A DNA stretch of 64,000 nucleotides from Nocardioides sp. SYSU D00038 (lineage in GTDB: Bacteria; Actinomycetota; Actinomycetes; Propionibacteriales; Nocardioidaceae). Positions 49,594 to 58,672 of this stretch are shown one piece after another; the stretch's first letter is position 1; every line of letters begins with the position of its first letter. The DNA is taken from contig NZ_JAFFJT010000034.1 of assembly GCF_016924665.1 (NCBI RefSeq), forward strand, positions 25,533 to 89,532, written 5' to 3'. Below the pieces are notes generated by a model that did no database searches, was not told where the DNA came from, and saw nothing but the letters and a program-made list of their open reading frames with translations. Position numbers and translations under genes: made by a program.

Positions 49594-52371
49594 GTGACCG
49601 AAGAAACATCCTCCACTTCAGGCACGCGCAGCGGTCCTCTTCCCTCGGTCATCCACGAGGGTCTTCCGACGCAGCTTCCCGACATCGATCCCGACGAGAC
49701 GCACGACTGGCTCGACTCCTTCGATGCACTGGTGAACGAGCGCGGCCGAGAGCGCGCCCGCTACGTGATGCTCCGCCTGCTCGAGCGCGCGAGGGAGACG
49801 CAGGTCGGCGTGCCGGCCCTGCGCTCCACCGACTACATCAACACGATCCCGCCGGAGCGGGAGCCGTGGTTCCCCGGCGACGAGGAGGCCGAGCGGCGGA
49901 TCCGCGCCTTCATCCGGTGGAACGCCGCGGTGATGGTGTCGAGCGCCAACCGCAAGGGCCTGGAGGTCGGCGGTCACATCGCCACCTACCAGTCCTCGGC
50001 CAGCCTCTACGAGGTCGGGTTCAACCACTTCTTCCGCGGCAAGGACCACCCCGGCGGCGGCGACCAGGTCTACATCCAGGGCCACGCCTCCCCCGGCATC
50101 TACGCCCGGGCGTTCCTCGAGGGCCGGCTCACCGAGGAGCAGCTCTTCCGGTTCCGCCAGGAGGTCCAGCACGGGCCCGGGGCCGGCCTGTCGTCGTACC
50201 CCCACCCCCGGCTGATGCCGGAGTTCTGGGAGTTCCCGACCGTCTCGATGGGCCTCACCGGCATCAACTCGATCTACCAGGCCCGGTTCAACCGCTACCT
50301 CGCCAACCGCGGCATCAAGGACACCGGCGACCAGCGGGTGTGGGCGTTCCTCGGCGACGGCGAGATGGCCGAGCCCGAGTCGCTCGGCGCGATCCGGATC
50401 GCGGCCCGCGAGGAGCTCGACAACCTCACCTGGGTCATCAACTGCAACCTGCAGCAGCTCGACGGCCCGGTCACGGGCAACGGCAAGATCATCCAGGAGC
50501 TGGAGGCCAACTTCCGCGGCGCCGGCTGGAACGTGATCAAGGTCGTGTGGGGCCGCGAGTGGGACCCGTTGCTGGCCCGCGACGTCGACGGCGTGCTCGT
50601 CAACAAGATGAACACCACCCCCGACGGCGCCTTCCAGACCTACTCCACCGAGGACGGCGGCTACATCCGCGACGCGTTCTTCGGCGGCGACCCGCGGCTG
50701 CGGGCGATGGTCGAGCACATGAGCGACTCTCAGATCGAGAAGCTCCCGCGCGGCGGCCACGACTACCGCAAGGTCTACGCGGCGTTCGACTCCGCCACCA
50801 AGCACGTCGGCCAGCCCACCGTGATCCTCGCCAAGACGATCAAGGGTTGGACCATCGACGCGCTGGAGGGCAAGAACGCCACCCACCAGATGAAGAAGCT
50901 GACCCAGGACGACCTCAAGAAGTTCCGGGACCGCCTCTACCTCCCCATCTCCGACCGCGACCTCGAGCGGTCCTACGAGGAGACCGGCGCCGCGCCGTTC
51001 TTCCACCCCGGCGAGGGCGCCCCGGAGATCGCGTACATGAAGGAGCGCCGCTCCGCGCTGGGCGGCTCGCTGCCCCGCCGGGTCGTGCGGTCCAAGCCGC
51101 TGACGCTGCCGGGCGACAAGGCGTACGCCGAGCTCAAGCAGGGTTCGGGCAAGAACTCCGTCGCGACCACCATGGCCGTCGTCCGGCTGCTCAAGGACTG
51201 GATGCGCGACCCGGAGATCGGCAAGCGGCTGGTCCCGATCGCCCCCGACGAGTACCGCACCTTCGGCATGGACGCGATGTTCCCCAGCGCCAAGGTCTAC
51301 AACCCGATGGGGCAGCAGTACGAGTCGGTCGACCGCAACATGTTGCTGTCCTACAAGGAGTCGGTCTCGGGCCAGATGCTCCACGAGGGCATCTCCGAGG
51401 CCGGCGCGATGGCGTCGGCGACGGCCGCAGGTTCGTCGTACGCCACCCACGGCGAGCCGATGATCCCGTTCTACATCTTCTACTCGATGTTCGGGTTCCA
51501 GCGCACCGGCGACTCGATCTGGGCGATGGCCGACCAGCTCTCGCGGGGCTTCCTCATCGGCGCCACCGCCGGTCGCACCACGCTGACCGGTGAGGGCCTG
51601 CAGCACGCCGACGGCCACTCGCCGCTGCTCGCCGCGACCAACCCGGCGGTCGTGCACTACGACCCGGCGTTCGCCTACGAGATCGCGCACATCATGCGCA
51701 ACGGCCTCGAGCGGATGTACGGGGAGAACGCCGAGGACGTCATCTACTACCTCACCGTCTACAACGAGCCGGTCTCCCAGCCGGCCGAGCCGGAGTCGGT
51801 CGACGTCGAGGGGATCCTGCGCGGCCTCCACCAGGTCTCCACCGGCGAGGGCGACGGGCCGCGGGTCACGCTGCTCGCCTCCGGCGTCGGCTTCCCGTGG
51901 GTGCGCGAGGCCGCGCGCCTGCTGGCCGAGGACTGGGGCGTCCAGGCCGACACCTGGTCGGTCACGTCGTGGAACGAGCTGGCCCGCGACGCCGTCGCCG
52001 CCGAGGAGTGGAACCTGCTCCACCCGGGCGAGACGGCCCGCACGGCGTACGTCGAGGACCGACTGGCCGACGCCCCCGGCCCGGTCGTGGCGGTCTCCGA
52101 CTACATGCGCGCGGTGCCGCTCCAGATCGCGCGCTGGGTCCCGGGCGACTACCACGTGCTCGGTGCGGAGGGCTTCGGCTTCGCCGACACCCGGCCCGCG
52201 GCGCGGCGGTTCTTCCACATCGACGCCCAGTCCGTCGTCGTGCAGGCCCTCCAGGCGCTGGCCGACCGCGGCGAGATCGACCGCGCGCTGGTCGAGAAGG
52301 CGTTCGCGGAGTACCGCATCGACGACCCCACCGCGGTCGCCGACGTCAAGCAGGAGGGCGGCGACGCCTAG
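49594..52371 (+). CDS. aceE: Pyruvate dehydrogenase E1, homodimeric
   Basis: A 925-residue thiamine-diphosphate enzyme that decarboxylates pyruvate and transfers the acetyl unit to E2. The ThDP motif is FLGDGEMAEPESLGAI...VINCNLQQLDGPVTGNGKI, i.e. GDG then N. Upstream blocks include STDYINTIPPEREPWFPGDEE and GGHIATYQSSASLYEVGFNH. The start is a GTG at 49594. It faces DUF3052 and is followed by a perfect 15-base palindrome. It supplies acetyl-CoA to the fab genes downstream. Confidence 0.96.
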   Translation: MTEETSSTSGTRSGPLPSVIHEGLPTQLPDIDPDETHDWLDSFDALVNERGRERARYVMLRLLERARETQVGVPALRSTDYINTIPPEREPWFPGDEEAERRIRAFIRWNAAVMVSSANRKGLEVGGHIATYQSSASLYEVGFNHFFRGKDHPGGGDQVYIQGHASPGIYARAFLEGRLTEEQLFRFRQEVQHGPGAGLSSYPHPRLMPEFWEFPTVSMGLTGINSIYQARFNRYLANRGIKDTGDQRVWAFLGDGEMAEPESLGAIRIAAREELDNLTWVINCNLQQLDGPVTGNGKIIQELEANFRGAGWNVIKVVWGREWDPLLARDVDGVLVNKMNTTPDGAFQTYSTEDGGYIRDAFFGGDPRLRAMVEHMSDSQIEKLPRGGHDYRKVYAAFDSATKHVGQPTVILAKTIKGWTIDALEGKNATHQMKKLTQDDLKKFRDRLYLPISDRDLERSYEETGAAPFFHPGEGAPEIAYMKERRSALGGSLPRRVVRSKPLTLPGDKAYAELKQGSGKNSVATTMAVVRLLKDWMRDPEIGKRLVPIAPDEYRTFGMDAMFPSAKVYNPMGQQYESVDRNMLLSYKESVSGQMLHEGISEAGAMASATAAGSSYATHGEPMIPFYIFYSMFGFQRTGDSIWAMADQLSRGFLIGATAGRTTLTGEGLQHADGHSPLLAATNPAVVHYDPAFAYEIAHIMRNGLERMYGENAEDVIYYLTVYNEPVSQPAEPESVDVEGILRGLHQVSTGEGDGPRVTLLASGVGFPWVREAARLLAEDWGVQADTWSVTSWNELARDAVAAEEWNLLHPGETARTAYVEDRLADAPGPVVAVSDYMRAVPLQIARWVPGDYHVLGAEGFGFADTRPAARRFFHIDAQSVVVQALQALADRGEIDRALVEKAFAEYRIDDPTAVADVKQEGGDA

Positions 52372-52387
52372 CGTCCCCCGTCCGGAC

Positions 52388-52418
52388 GACGGCCCGCCAG
52401 GACTCCTGGCGGGCCGTC
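52388..52418. terminator. Bidirectional terminator between aceE and the hydrolase
   Basis: Exact 15-base inverted arms GACGGCCCGCCAGGA and TCCTGGCGGGCCGTC around one central base. A convergent gene pair flanks it, so it can end both transcripts. Uridine-rich tails are short, as expected in a GC-rich genome. Confidence 0.7.
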
Positions 52419-52449
52419 CTGCGTCCGGAGCCGGCTGCGGAAGGCCCGG

Positions 52450-53412
52450 TCAGGCGCTGGCGTCGGTGACCGTGCCGACCGGGCCCACGGGCCCGGCGGG
52501 GCCACCCTTGAGCAGGGCCCGCCAGCGGGCCCGCGAGTACGTCGCCGGACGGGTCGTGCGCACGAAGTCGTGGACGATCTCGACGAACCGCTCGGGGTGG
52601 TCCTTGTGGGGGAAGTGGCCGGCCCGGGCCAGCACCTCCACCCGCGCCTTGGGCGCGAGCGCGGCGACGTTGCTGGCGTGGCGCACCGGGATGACCATGT
52701 CGTCGCGACCCCACACCACGCACATCGGCATCGCCTCGGTGAGGTAGGCGCGGTCGGCCATGGTGACGATCTGGCCCTTCCAGTCGACCACCGCGCTCAC
52801 CACGTGACGGATCGCCGCCCGGGCCGCGGGGTCGCTGAAGGAGTCGACGATGTGGGCGACCTCCTCGAGGTCGCGGGCGGCCGGCAGCGGCGTGCGGGCC
52901 AGCAGCCGCAGCGCGCTGGTCTGGGCGTGCCGGACGCCGGGCAGCGTGAGCACGCCCATCAGCTGGTGGAAGCCAGGAGTGGTCACGGCCCGGATCGCCG
53001 GGCTGACCTCCGGCCCCAGCCCACCCGGGGCGACGAGCAGCATCCGCTCGGTGCGCTCCGGGAACTGGTAGGCGAACTGCATCGCGATGCCGCCGCCGAA
53101 GCTGTGCCCCACCACGGTCACCTTGTCGATGCCGAGCACGGTGAGCAGGTCGCGCATCCCGTTGGCGTAGCCGCCCACGCTGTAGTCGGCGCGCGGCTTG
53201 TCGGAGAGCCCGTGACCGAGCAGGTCCGGCGCGATCACGGTGTGGTGGCGGGCCAGGGCGTCGATCACCGGCTCCCACGTGGTGTGGTCGCAGGCCAGGC
53301 CGTGCAGGAGCAGCACGGCGGGGCCGGAGCCGGTCCTGACGAAGGCGCGCCGGTGCCCGTGGATCGTCACGAACTGGACGCCGTGCCCGGTCCCTGCCTC
53401 GGTGCCTGTCAC
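52450..53412 (-). CDS. Alpha/beta hydrolase
   Basis: A 320-residue hydrolase. The nucleophile elbow is VVGHSFGGGIAMQF, the oxyanion segment LLLHGLACDHTTW, the acid probably in WGRDDMVIP, and the catalytic His in AGHFPHKDHPERF. It opens with VQFVTIHGHRRAFVRTGSGP, typical of esterase/haloperoxidase-type members. Substrate unknown. It lies between aceE and the PucR-type regulator on the opposite strand; those two genes are adjacent in M. tuberculosis, so it looks like an insertion into a conserved block. Confidence 0.88.
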   Translation of the reverse strand: MTGTEAGTGHGVQFVTIHGHRRAFVRTGSGPAVLLLHGLACDHTTWEPVIDALARHHTVIAPDLLGHGLSDKPRADYSVGGYANGMRDLLTVLGIDKVTVVGHSFGGGIAMQFAYQFPERTERMLLVAPGGLGPEVSPAIRAVTTPGFHQLMGVLTLPGVRHAQTSALRLLARTPLPAARDLEEVAHIVDSFSDPAARAAIRHVVSAVVDWKGQIVTMADRAYLTEAMPMCVVWGRDDMVIPVRHASNVAALAPKARVEVLARAGHFPHKDHPERFVEIVHDFVRTTRPATYSRARWRALLKGGPAGPVGPVGTVTDASA

Positions 53413-53588
53413 CTCAGCCCCCTCCGCCGTGGGTAGGTGCAGGATTCAACCAGACGGACGTGTCCGGCGCGGCACCATGGCGCGGTTCGCCGGCATGTTC
53501 CGGCGCGTCCCGCTCGATCGGAGGTCCGGTGACCTCCCGCCCGACCCGCCAAACGCGCGGCGTGGCCCTGCGGTGGGAGACTGGTCCG

Positions 53589-54806
53589 GTGACGCCCCGC
53601 ACCGCCGCCGACCCCCGACGGCGCGCGGTCGCGGCCTTCCAGCGCTCCAGCGGCGCGCTCAGCACCGCCGCCACCGGCCGGATGGCCGAGGACCTGCCCT
53701 GGTTCCGCGACCTGAGCGCCGAGGACCGGTCGTGGGTGGGCCTGATCGTGCAGGCCGGCATCCGGGGCTTCGTCGACTGGTACGGGCGGCCCGACGCGCC
53801 CCCGCCCGAGGGCGGCCCCGAGATGGCCTCGGCGATCTTCGGCGCCGCCCCGCGCGCCCTGGCCGGCGTGATCACCCTCCAGCACACCGTCGACCTGATC
53901 CGGCTCTCGATCGACGTGGTGGAGAGCAACGTCGACGCCCTCATCGAGCCCGAGGACCGGCCAGAGGTGCGCGCCGCGCTGCTGCGCTACGCCCGCGAGG
54001 TCGCGTTCGCGACCGCCGAGGTCTACGCCCGCGCCGCCGAGCAGCGCGGCGCCTGGGACGCCCGGCTCGAGGCGCTCGTGGTCGACGCGGTGCTGCGCGC
54101 CGAGGCCGACGAGGCGCTGCTCTCCCGGGCCAGCGCCCTGGGCTGGAGCTCTCGTAGCGACGTCACCGTCGTGCTCGGGTCGGCCCCCAGCCGGCGTGCG
54201 GAGTCCGACGTCTTCGACGACGTACGACGCGTCGCGCGCGTTCGCGGCCTCGACGCGCTCTGCGCCGTGCAGGGCGAGCGGCTGGTGGTGCTGCTCGGCG
54301 GGGCCAGCGACGTCCGGGCCGCGGCGAGCGCGGTGGTCGACCAGTTCGGGCCGGGGCCAGTGGTGGTCGGGCCCCGGGTGGACGACCTGGCCGCCGCCCA
54401 CGTCTCGGCCCGGGCTGCGCTGTCGGCCCAGCGGGCCGCCACCGGCTGGCCCGGCGCGCCCCGCCCGGTGCTCAGCGAGGAGCTGCTCCCCGAACGGGCG
54501 CTCGCCGGCGACGGTCACGCCCGCCGCCACCTGGTCGAGGAGGTGTACCTGCCGCTCGTGCAGGCCCGCAGCACCATGGTCGAGACGCTGGCGGCGTGGT
54601 TCCGCACCGGCGCCTCGATCGAGGGGACCGCCCGGCTGCTGTTCGTGCACCCCAACACCGTGCGCTACCGCCTTCGCCAGGCCGGCGAGCTCACCGGCTT
54701 CTCCCCCACCGACCCGCGCGAGGCGTTCGTGCTGCAGATCGCGCTGGTGCTGGGCCAGCAGTCCGGGCGCGGCGGCGACGGCAGCGCTGACCCCGCCGCC
54801 CGCTGA
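53589..54806 (+). CDS. PucR-type regulator of the fatty-acid operon
   Basis: A 405-residue regulator comparable to M. tuberculosis Rv2242, which precedes fabD there too. A helical N-terminal sensor part (ALSTAATGRMAEDLPWFRDL through a GGDEF-like central region) leads to the C-terminal PucR-family helix-turn-helix: YLPLVQARSTMVETLAAWF, then GTARLLFVHPNTVRYRLRQA and GELTGF. The GTG at 53589 was chosen; the open frame upstream lacks conserved residues. It probably activates the fab genes 87 bases downstream, but the ligand is unknown. Confidence 0.9.
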   Translation: MTPRTAADPRRRAVAAFQRSSGALSTAATGRMAEDLPWFRDLSAEDRSWVGLIVQAGIRGFVDWYGRPDAPPPEGGPEMASAIFGAAPRALAGVITLQHTVDLIRLSIDVVESNVDALIEPEDRPEVRAALLRYAREVAFATAEVYARAAEQRGAWDARLEALVVDAVLRAEADEALLSRASALGWSSRSDVTVVLGSAPSRRAESDVFDDVRRVARVRGLDALCAVQGERLVVLLGGASDVRAAASAVVDQFGPGPVVVGPRVDDLAAAHVSARAALSAQRAATGWPGAPRPVLSEELLPERALAGDGHARRHLVEEVYLPLVQARSTMVETLAAWFRTGASIEGTARLLFVHPNTVRYRLRQAGELTGFSPTDPREAFVLQIALVLGQQSGRGGDGSADPAAR

Positions 54807-54893
54807 CGTTGTAGGAACCTTACAAAGTTCTCGGCGGCAGTTTCGTCGGTGCCCACCCCGCTCCGCGGCCCCCGACCTGGGCAGAGTGGACAC

Positions 54894-56078
54894 GTGCTCG
54901 TTCTCGTCGCCCCGGGTCAAGGGGCCCAGACTCCCGGATTCCTGACCCCCTGGCTCGAGGACCCGGTCTTCCGGTCGCGGTTCGAGTGGCTCTCCACCGT
55001 CGCGGGCCTCGACCTGGTGCACTACGGCACCGAGGCCGACGCCGACGCGATCCGCGACACCCGGGTCGCCCAGCCGCTGCTGGTGGCCACGGGGCTGGTC
55101 GCGGCGCTCGGGATCTTCCCCCACCCCACCGACGCGTTCGGCAAGGTCGGCGCGGTGGCCGGCCACAGCGTGGGCGAGCTGACCGCCGCCGCCGGCGCCC
55201 GGGTGATCACCGCCGAGCAGGCGATGGTGCTGGTGCGCGAGCGCGGCAGGGCGATGGCCGAGGCCGCCGCCACGACCCCCACCGGGATGACCGCGGTGCT
55301 GGGCGGCGACCGCGCCGAGGTGCTGGCCGCGATCGAGCGGCACGGGCTCACCGCCGCCAACGACAACGGCCCGGGCCAGGTCGTGGCCGCCGGCACGAAG
55401 GCCCAGCTGGAGGCGTTCGCCGCCGACCCGCCGGCCAAGGCCCGGCTGATGCCGCTCAGCGTCGCCGGCGCCTTCCACACCGACCACATGGCCCCGGCCG
55501 TGGGCCACCTCGGCCGGCTCGCGCAGTCGGTCTCGGTGCACGACCCCCGCACCCGGCTGATCAGCAACCGCGACGGCCAGGTCGTCCACGAGGGCCGCGA
55601 GGTGCTCCGCCGGCTGGTGCAGCAGATCGCGCACCCGGTGCGCTGGGACCTGTGCCTCGACACCATGCAGGACCTCGGCGTGACCGGCATCCTCGAGATG
55701 CCGCCGGCCGGCACCCTGACCGGCATCGCCAAGCGGGCGCTCAAGGGCGTCGACACCTTCGCGCTCAAGGGTCCCGAGCAGCTCGACGAGGCGCGTGCCT
55801 TCTGCGACAAGCACGGCGAGTTCTCCGAGATCGACACCACCCCGACCTGGCGGGTGGTGGTCTCCCCCAGCAAGGGCACCTTCCGCCGCGACGACGCAGC
55901 GGCCGGCGCCGACGTGCTCGCCGCCGGCGCCCTGATCGGCGACGTCGCCAGCACCCGCGACAAGGTCGACGTCACCGCGGCCCACGGCGGCCAGGTCGTC
56001 GAGTGGCTCGTCGAGGACGGCGACCTGGTCTCCCCCGGCCAGCCGCTGCTCCGGCTGCACCCCGAGGGCGTCTCCTGA
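54894..56078 (+). CDS. fabD: Malonyl-CoA:ACP transacylase with C-terminal biotinyl/lipoyl-like domain
   Basis: FabD loads malonyl groups from CoA onto acyl carrier protein. Residues 1-300 are the transacylase, with catalytic S92 in GAVAGHSVGELTAA and H195 in GAFHTDHMAP. Unusually the protein runs to 394 residues (family about 300-320). Residues 317-390 (TWRVVVSPSKGTF...VASTRDKVDVTAAHGGQVVE...LVEDGDLVSPGQPLLRLHP) have the pattern of a biotinyl/lipoyl domain, with K357 near the hairpin where a modified Lys would sit, but the loop is two residues shorter. The start is the GTG at 54894, and the stop overlaps fabH as TGATG. Confidence 0.92.
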   Translation: MLVLVAPGQGAQTPGFLTPWLEDPVFRSRFEWLSTVAGLDLVHYGTEADADAIRDTRVAQPLLVATGLVAALGIFPHPTDAFGKVGAVAGHSVGELTAAAGARVITAEQAMVLVRERGRAMAEAAATTPTGMTAVLGGDRAEVLAAIERHGLTAANDNGPGQVVAAGTKAQLEAFAADPPAKARLMPLSVAGAFHTDHMAPAVGHLGRLAQSVSVHDPRTRLISNRDGQVVHEGREVLRRLVQQIAHPVRWDLCLDTMQDLGVTGILEMPPAGTLTGIAKRALKGVDTFALKGPEQLDEARAFCDKHGEFSEIDTTPTWRVVVSPSKGTFRRDDAAAGADVLAAGALIGDVASTRDKVDVTAAHGGQVVEWLVEDGDLVSPGQPLLRLHPEGVS

Positions 56079-57079
56079 TGGCCGCGATCCGCGGCGCCCA
56101 GGGCGCGCCGTACGCCGCCATCCTCGGGATCGGCGCCTACCGCCCCTCGCGGGTGATCCCCAACGCCGACGTGGTCGAGGCCATCGACTCCAGCGACGAG
56201 TGGATCCAGCAGCGCTCCGGCATCAAGCAGCGGCGGTGGGCGACGCCTGAGGAGACCGTGCAGTCGATGTCGGTCGCCGCGGCCCGCGAGGCGCTCGAGC
56301 GGGCCGGCGTCGACGCCCGGCAGGTCGAGTGCGTGATCGTCGCGACCGTCAGCCACATGCTCAACACCCCGGCCATCGCCACCGCGATCGCCCACGAGCT
56401 CGGCACCGACCAGCCGGCCGCCTTCGACATCTCCGCCGCCTGCGCCGGCTTCACCCACGGCGTCGCGATGGCCTCCGACATGGTGCGTGCCGGCTCGGCC
56501 GGCCACGTGCTGGTGATCGGCGTCGAGCGGCTCACCGACCTGCTCGACGTCGGCGACCGCGGCACCGCCTTCATCTTCGCCGACGGCGCCGGGGCGGTCG
56601 TGATCGGCCCGAGCGAGACCCCCGGCATCGGCCCGGTGGTGTGGGGCTCCGACGGCGAGCAGTTCGACCTGATCCGGCAGACCGAGGACTGGCGCGACGT
56701 GGTCGCCTCCGACCACCCGGTCATGCCCCACCTGGCGATGCAGGGCAACCCGGTGTTCCGCTGGGCGTCGTACGCCATGGCCAAGGTGGGCCAGCAGGCG
56801 CTCGACCGGGCCGGCGTCAGCGCCGACGAGCTCGACTGCTTCGTGCCCCACCAGGCCAACATGCGCATCGTCGACGCGATGGCCAGGGCGATGAAGCTGC
56901 CCGACACCGTCGCCATCGCCCGCGACATCGCCGAGCAGGGCAACACCTCGGCGGCCTCGATCCCCCTCGCGCTCCACCGGATGCTCGAGGAAGGCACGGC
57001 GAAGCCGGGCGACACCGCCCTGCTCATCGCCTTCGGTGCCGGCCTGGCGTACGCCGCCCAGGTCGTCACCGTGCCCTGA
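56078..57079 (+). CDS. fabH: 3-oxoacyl-ACP synthase III
   Basis: FabH condenses a starter acyl-CoA with malonyl-ACP to begin each fatty-acid chain. The 333-residue product has catalytic C122 in FDISAACAGFTHG, the His in CFVPHQANMRIVDAM and Asn in AEQGNTSAASIPLAL. Early block: SSDEWIQQRSGIKQRRW. In actinobacteria FabH decides straight versus branched starters; specificity cannot be read from this sequence. It overlaps fabD by one base (TGATG) and precedes acpP by 55 bases, the Streptomyces order rather than that of M. tuberculosis, where fabH is elsewhere. Confidence 0.95.
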   Translation: MAAIRGAQGAPYAAILGIGAYRPSRVIPNADVVEAIDSSDEWIQQRSGIKQRRWATPEETVQSMSVAAAREALERAGVDARQVECVIVATVSHMLNTPAIATAIAHELGTDQPAAFDISAACAGFTHGVAMASDMVRAGSAGHVLVIGVERLTDLLDVGDRGTAFIFADGAGAVVIGPSETPGIGPVVWGSDGEQFDLIRQTEDWRDVVASDHPVMPHLAMQGNPVFRWASYAMAKVGQQALDRAGVSADELDCFVPHQANMRIVDAMARAMKLPDTVAIARDIAEQGNTSAASIPLALHRMLEEGTAKPGDTALLIAFGAGLAYAAQVVTVP

Positions 57080-57134
57080 CCGCACCACCCACCCACGGTT
57101 CCGCACCACCCACCGAAGAGAAGGAATGAGCCTG

Positions 57135-57380
57135 ATGGCCACCACCGAAGAGATCCGCGCCGACCTCGCCGAGATCGTCAACGAGGTCGCCGGCATCGAC
57201 GCCGACGACGTCCAGCTCGACAAGTCGTTCGTCGACGACCTCGACGTCGACTCGCTGTCCATGGTCGAGGTCGTGGTCGCCGCCGAGGAGAAGTTCGGCG
57301 TCTCGATCCCCGACGACGAGGTCAAGAACCTCAAGACCGTGGGCGACGCCGTCGCCTTCATCGAGCGCGCCCAGGCCTGA
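57135..57380 (+). CDS. acpP: Acyl carrier protein
   Basis: An 81-residue acidic carrier protein of type II fatty-acid synthesis. The phosphopantetheine attachment serine is S40 in DDLDVDSLSMVEVV. The second of two nearby ATGs, at 57135, was chosen because GAAGGA lies about nine bases ahead; the ATG at 57126 is too close to it. It sits between fabH and fabF. Confidence 0.96.
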   Translation: MATTEEIRADLAEIVNEVAGIDADDVQLDKSFVDDLDVDSLSMVEVVVAAEEKFGVSIPDDEVKNLKTVGDAVAFIERAQA

Positions 57381-57406
57381 GGCCGGGCGAGGGAGCAGTC
57401 ACGAGC

Positions 57407-58672
57407 ATGAGCCGCACACGCGTCGTCGTCACCGGAATGGGCACCACCAGCCCGGTCGGGGGTGACGTCCCCTCCACGTGGGACGCCCTGGTCAACGGTC
57501 GGTCGGGGGTCCGCCGGCTGACCGACGAGTGGGCCGAGGAGATGCCGGTCAAGATCGCCGGCCGGGTGGCCGTCGAGCCGACCGAGGTCCTCGAGCGGGT
57601 CAAGGCCCGCCGGCTCGACCGCTCCTCCCAGCTCGCCATGGTCGCCGCGATGGAGGCCTGGGCCGACTCCGGCCTGGCCGCCGCGCAGGAGGCCGGCGAG
57701 CTGGAGCCCGAGCGGGTGGGCGTCGCGATGGCGTCGGGCATCGGCGGCGTCAACACGTTGCTCGACAACTACGACATCCTCAAGACCAAGGGCCCCCGCC
57801 GGGTCTCGCCGCTGGCCGTGCCGATGCTGATGCCCAACGCGCCGGCGGCCCAGATCAGCCTCCACGTCGGTGCCCGGGCCGCGGTCAACACCCCGATCTC
57901 GGCGTGCGCCTCCGGCAACGAGGGCATCGCGCTGGCGCTCGACCAGCTCCGGCTCGGTCGGGCCGACGTCGTGGTCGCGGGCGGCACCGAGGCGGCGATC
58001 CACCCGCTCCCGATGGCGGCGTTCGCCAACATGATGGCGCTGTCGAAGACCGCCAGCGGCGACGAGGGAGGCGACCCCACCACCGTCTCGCGACCGTGGG
58101 ACACCGCTCGCGACGGCTTCGTGCTCGGCGAGGGCGCCGGCGTGCTGGTGCTCGAGACCCTCGAGCACGCCGAGGCGCGCGGCGCCCGGATCTACGCCGA
58201 GCTGCTCGGCGCCGGCATCACCGCCGACTCCCACGACATCGCCCAGCCCGACCCGCTGGGTCGCGGCGGCTCGCGAGCGATCCTGCGGGCGCTGGCGGAG
58301 TCGGACATCGGGCCCGAGTCGATCGTCCACGTCAACGCCCACGCGACCTCGACGCCCCAGGGCGACATCGCCGAGGGCCTGATGCTGCACGCCACGCTCG
58401 GCAAGCACGTCTCCGACGTCGTCGTCACCAGCACCAAGTCGATGACCGGTCACCTCCTCGGCGGGGCCGGGGCCCTCGAGGCGATCGCGACCGTGCTGGC
58501 GCTGCACCACCGGGTGGCGCCGCCGACGATCAACCTCGACGACCAGGACCCCCAGGTCGAGCTAGACATCGCCACCAAGCCGCGGGACCTCCCGCAGGGC
58601 GACATAGCCGCGCTCAACAACTCCTTCGGCTTCGGCGGCGCCAACGTCGCCGTGGCCTTCGGTTCGGTCTGA
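57407..58672 (+). CDS. fabF: 3-oxoacyl-ACP synthase II
   Basis: The elongating ketosynthase, 421 residues. The Cys-His-His triad is visible: C167 in ISACASGNEG, His in HVNAHATSTPQGD and His-proximal NNSFGFGGANVAV at the C-terminus. Opening block RVVVTGMGTTSPVGG. In M. tuberculosis two such genes (kasA, kasB) follow acpM; here there is one. Its stop overlaps the accD6 start as TGATG. Confidence 0.96.
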   Translation: MSRTRVVVTGMGTTSPVGGDVPSTWDALVNGRSGVRRLTDEWAEEMPVKIAGRVAVEPTEVLERVKARRLDRSSQLAMVAAMEAWADSGLAAAQEAGELEPERVGVAMASGIGGVNTLLDNYDILKTKGPRRVSPLAVPMLMPNAPAAQISLHVGARAAVNTPISACASGNEGIALALDQLRLGRADVVVAGGTEAAIHPLPMAAFANMMALSKTASGDEGGDPTTVSRPWDTARDGFVLGEGAGVLVLETLEHAEARGARIYAELLGAGITADSHDIAQPDPLGRGGSRAILRALAESDIGPESIVHVNAHATSTPQGDIAEGLMLHATLGKHVSDVVVTSTKSMTGHLLGGAGALEAIATVLALHHRVAPPTINLDDQDPQVELDIATKPRDLPQGDIAALNNSFGFGGANVAVAFGSV

